Shown here in pieces: positions 6,221 through 7,351 of a DNA stretch of 7,351 nucleotides. The number at the start of each line of letters is the position of its first letter. The first letter of the stretch is position 1. The translations under genes and the position numbers were made by a program. Origin of the DNA: Bacteroidales bacterium (lineage in GTDB: Bacteria; Bacteroidota; Bacteroidia; Bacteroidales; GCA-2748055); assembly GCA_029934875.1 (NCBI GenBank), contig JAOZLK010000214.1, positions 1-7,351 of the forward strand. Direction: 5' to 3'. The notes below the pieces were generated by a model. That model was not told the DNA's origin and did no database searches. It saw nothing but the letters and a program-made list of their open reading frames with translations.

Positions 6221-7351
6221 CTATTTCTTTTTTTTGTCGGCTTTAGCGATGATTTCACGGCAGTCTTCCAGGCTCAGCTCCTTGGGTACTGTTCCCTTGG
6301 GAATCCGGAAATTCTTCTTCTTAAAGGAGATGTAGGGACCATATCTGCCATTCAGGACCAGCAGGCCGGGCTCCTCATCAAATTGCTTGATATTCCGGTT
6401 TTCTTCCTGGGTTCTCTTTTCCTTGATAATTTCTAATGCACGTTCGATTTGAATGGTATAGGGATCATCGGTTTTAGCCAGGCTGTAAAATTTGCCCTTA
6501 TGGCGCACATAGGGTCCGAAACGACCCACGCCGATCACCATTTCTTCATCCTCGAAATTCTCCAGGGTCCTGGGAAGTCTGAACAGGTCAAGGGCTTCTT
6601 CAAAAGTTATGGATTCGAGGCTTTGTCCTTTCAGGAGACTTGCAAACTGTGGCTTCTCCTCATCACTGGCCTCCCCGATCTGGGCAATAGGACCAAAGCG
6701 GCCAATTTTTACGCTGATGGGTTTCCCCGATTTGGGATCGGTTCCCAGTACCTTTTCACCTTTGGAGCGTTCTCCGGTCTCGGTGGTTGTATCTACTTTT
6801 TCGTGGAAGGGCTTATAAAAGCGATCAATCATGCTTGGCCAATTCAGTTTTCCTTCCGCAATTTCATCAAACTCTTTTTCAACCGATGCTGTGAAGTTGA
6901 AATTCATGATGTTCTCGAAATTTTGTTCCAGGAAATCATTGACCACGATACCTATGTCTGTTGGAAAAAGTTTGTTTTTTTCAAATCCGTAATTCTCTGA
7001 GACCATTTTGCTGGTGATGCCATCGCCCTTCAATACGATCTGCTGCATCTCCCTCTGGCTCCCCGCCCTGTCTTCTTTAATCACATACTCCCTCTGCTGA
7101 ACCGTTGATATGGTTGGCGCATAGGTGGACGGCCTTCCGATTCCAAGCTCTTCCATCTTTTTAACCAGGCTGGCTTCGGTGTATCTTGCAGGCTGTTGGG
7201 TGGACTTTTCGTTGGCTTCAATTTTATCCCGCTCAAGGGGATCATTAATTTTCAGTGGAGGCAGTAGCCCTTTTGCTTCTTCCTCACTTTCATCATCGGT
7301 CGATTCCATATAGACCTTCAGGAATCCGTCGAATTTCAATACCTCTCCTAC
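6221..7351 (-). CDS. topA: DNA topoisomerase I (type IA), C-terminal part; 5' end cut off by window
   Basis: The frame is open to the right window edge and 376 codons are visible, ending at TAG (6221-6223). The first in-frame start-like codon (TTG at 7337-7339) is internal: the residues before it (VGEV) continue into KFDGFLKVY, a usual topoisomerase I stretch. Numbering from that Leu, PARYTEASL (50-58) and GIGRPSTYAPTIST (66-79) are the conserved end of the type IA core; the active-site Tyr and the TOPRIM domain lie outside. The C-terminal half carries three Toprim-C-repeat modules with GRFGPI (213-218), GRFGPYV (272-278) and GRYGPYI (331-337), and ends in a Lys-rich tail (ADKKKK). There is no zinc-ribbon cysteine set as in the E. 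coli enzyme; only one Cys is present. The enzyme relaxes negatively supercoiled DNA. Its link to the next gene may be only positional, as a repeat region separates them. Confidence 0.95.
   Translation of the reverse strand, partial: VGEVLKFDGFLKVYMESTDDESEEEAKGLLPPLKINDPLERDKIEANEKSTQQPARYTEASLVKKMEELGIGRPSTYAPTISTVQQREYVIKEDRAGSQREMQQIVLKGDGITSKMVSENYGFEKNKLFPTDIGIVVNDFLEQNFENIMNFNFTASVEKEFDEIAEGKLNWPSMIDRFYKPFHEKVDTTTETGERSKGEKVLGTDPKSGKPISVKIGRFGPIAQIGEASDEEKPQFASLLKGQSLESITFEEALDLFRLPRTLENFEDEEMVIGVGRFGPYVRHKGKFYSLAKTDDPYTIQIERALEIIKEKRTQEENRNIKQFDEEPGLLVLNGRYGPYISFKKKNFRIPKGTVPKELSLEDCREIIAKADKKKK

Noticed and set aside
6449..7000. Open frame of 183 codons on the plus strand
   Set aside because: It lies antisense to the conserved C-terminal topA sequence, its product resembles no family I know, and its openness is explained by the codon pattern of topA.
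7337..7339. TTG as the real start of a short 372-residue protein
   Set aside because: The frame continues upstream to the window edge and the residues around it belong to the interior of topoisomerase I.

Overview
The window comes from a member of the Bacteroidota, most likely class Bacteroidia. The main evidence is a type IX secretion / gliding-motility block (PorP/SprF-like protein, GldK, GldL, GldM) that is confined to this phylum. Start regions mostly lack strong Shine-Dalgarno sequences, which also fits. The long GldL (320 residues) looks more like the PorL form of Bacteroidales than the shorter flavobacterial GldL, but this is a weak hint and I do not name a genus.

All six genes lie on the minus strand, so transcription runs from high to low coordinates. 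At the right edge is the C-terminal half of topoisomerase I (6221-7351, cut by the window). It is followed by a 122-base intergenic stretch (6099-6220) made almost entirely of 7-base-periodic repeats, with a perfect 16-bp inverted repeat inside. Next is an arginase/formimidoylglutamase-fold protein (4923-6098) in which several canonical metal ligands are replaced. After a 143-base AT-rich gap come porP (3841-4779), gldK (2405-3793), gldL (1426-2388) and gldM (1-1403, cut at its 3' end). The last four genes are separated by only 47, 16 and 22 bases and look like one operon that should continue into gldN beyond the left edge.

The four operon products belong to one machine. GldL and GldM form the inner-membrane, proton-driven motor. 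GldM spans the periplasm towards the outer-membrane-associated GldK (and GldN, not in the window) lipoprotein ring. PorP/SprF-type barrels act at the outer membrane in secretion or cargo anchoring. The residues expected inside the membrane part of the motor are visible in both GldL and GldM.

This is mostly a well-known core locus rather than a new system. The parts most worth a second look are the arginase-like protein with altered metal ligands beside the T9SS genes, and the heptad-repeat element that occupies the whole upstream region of that gene.
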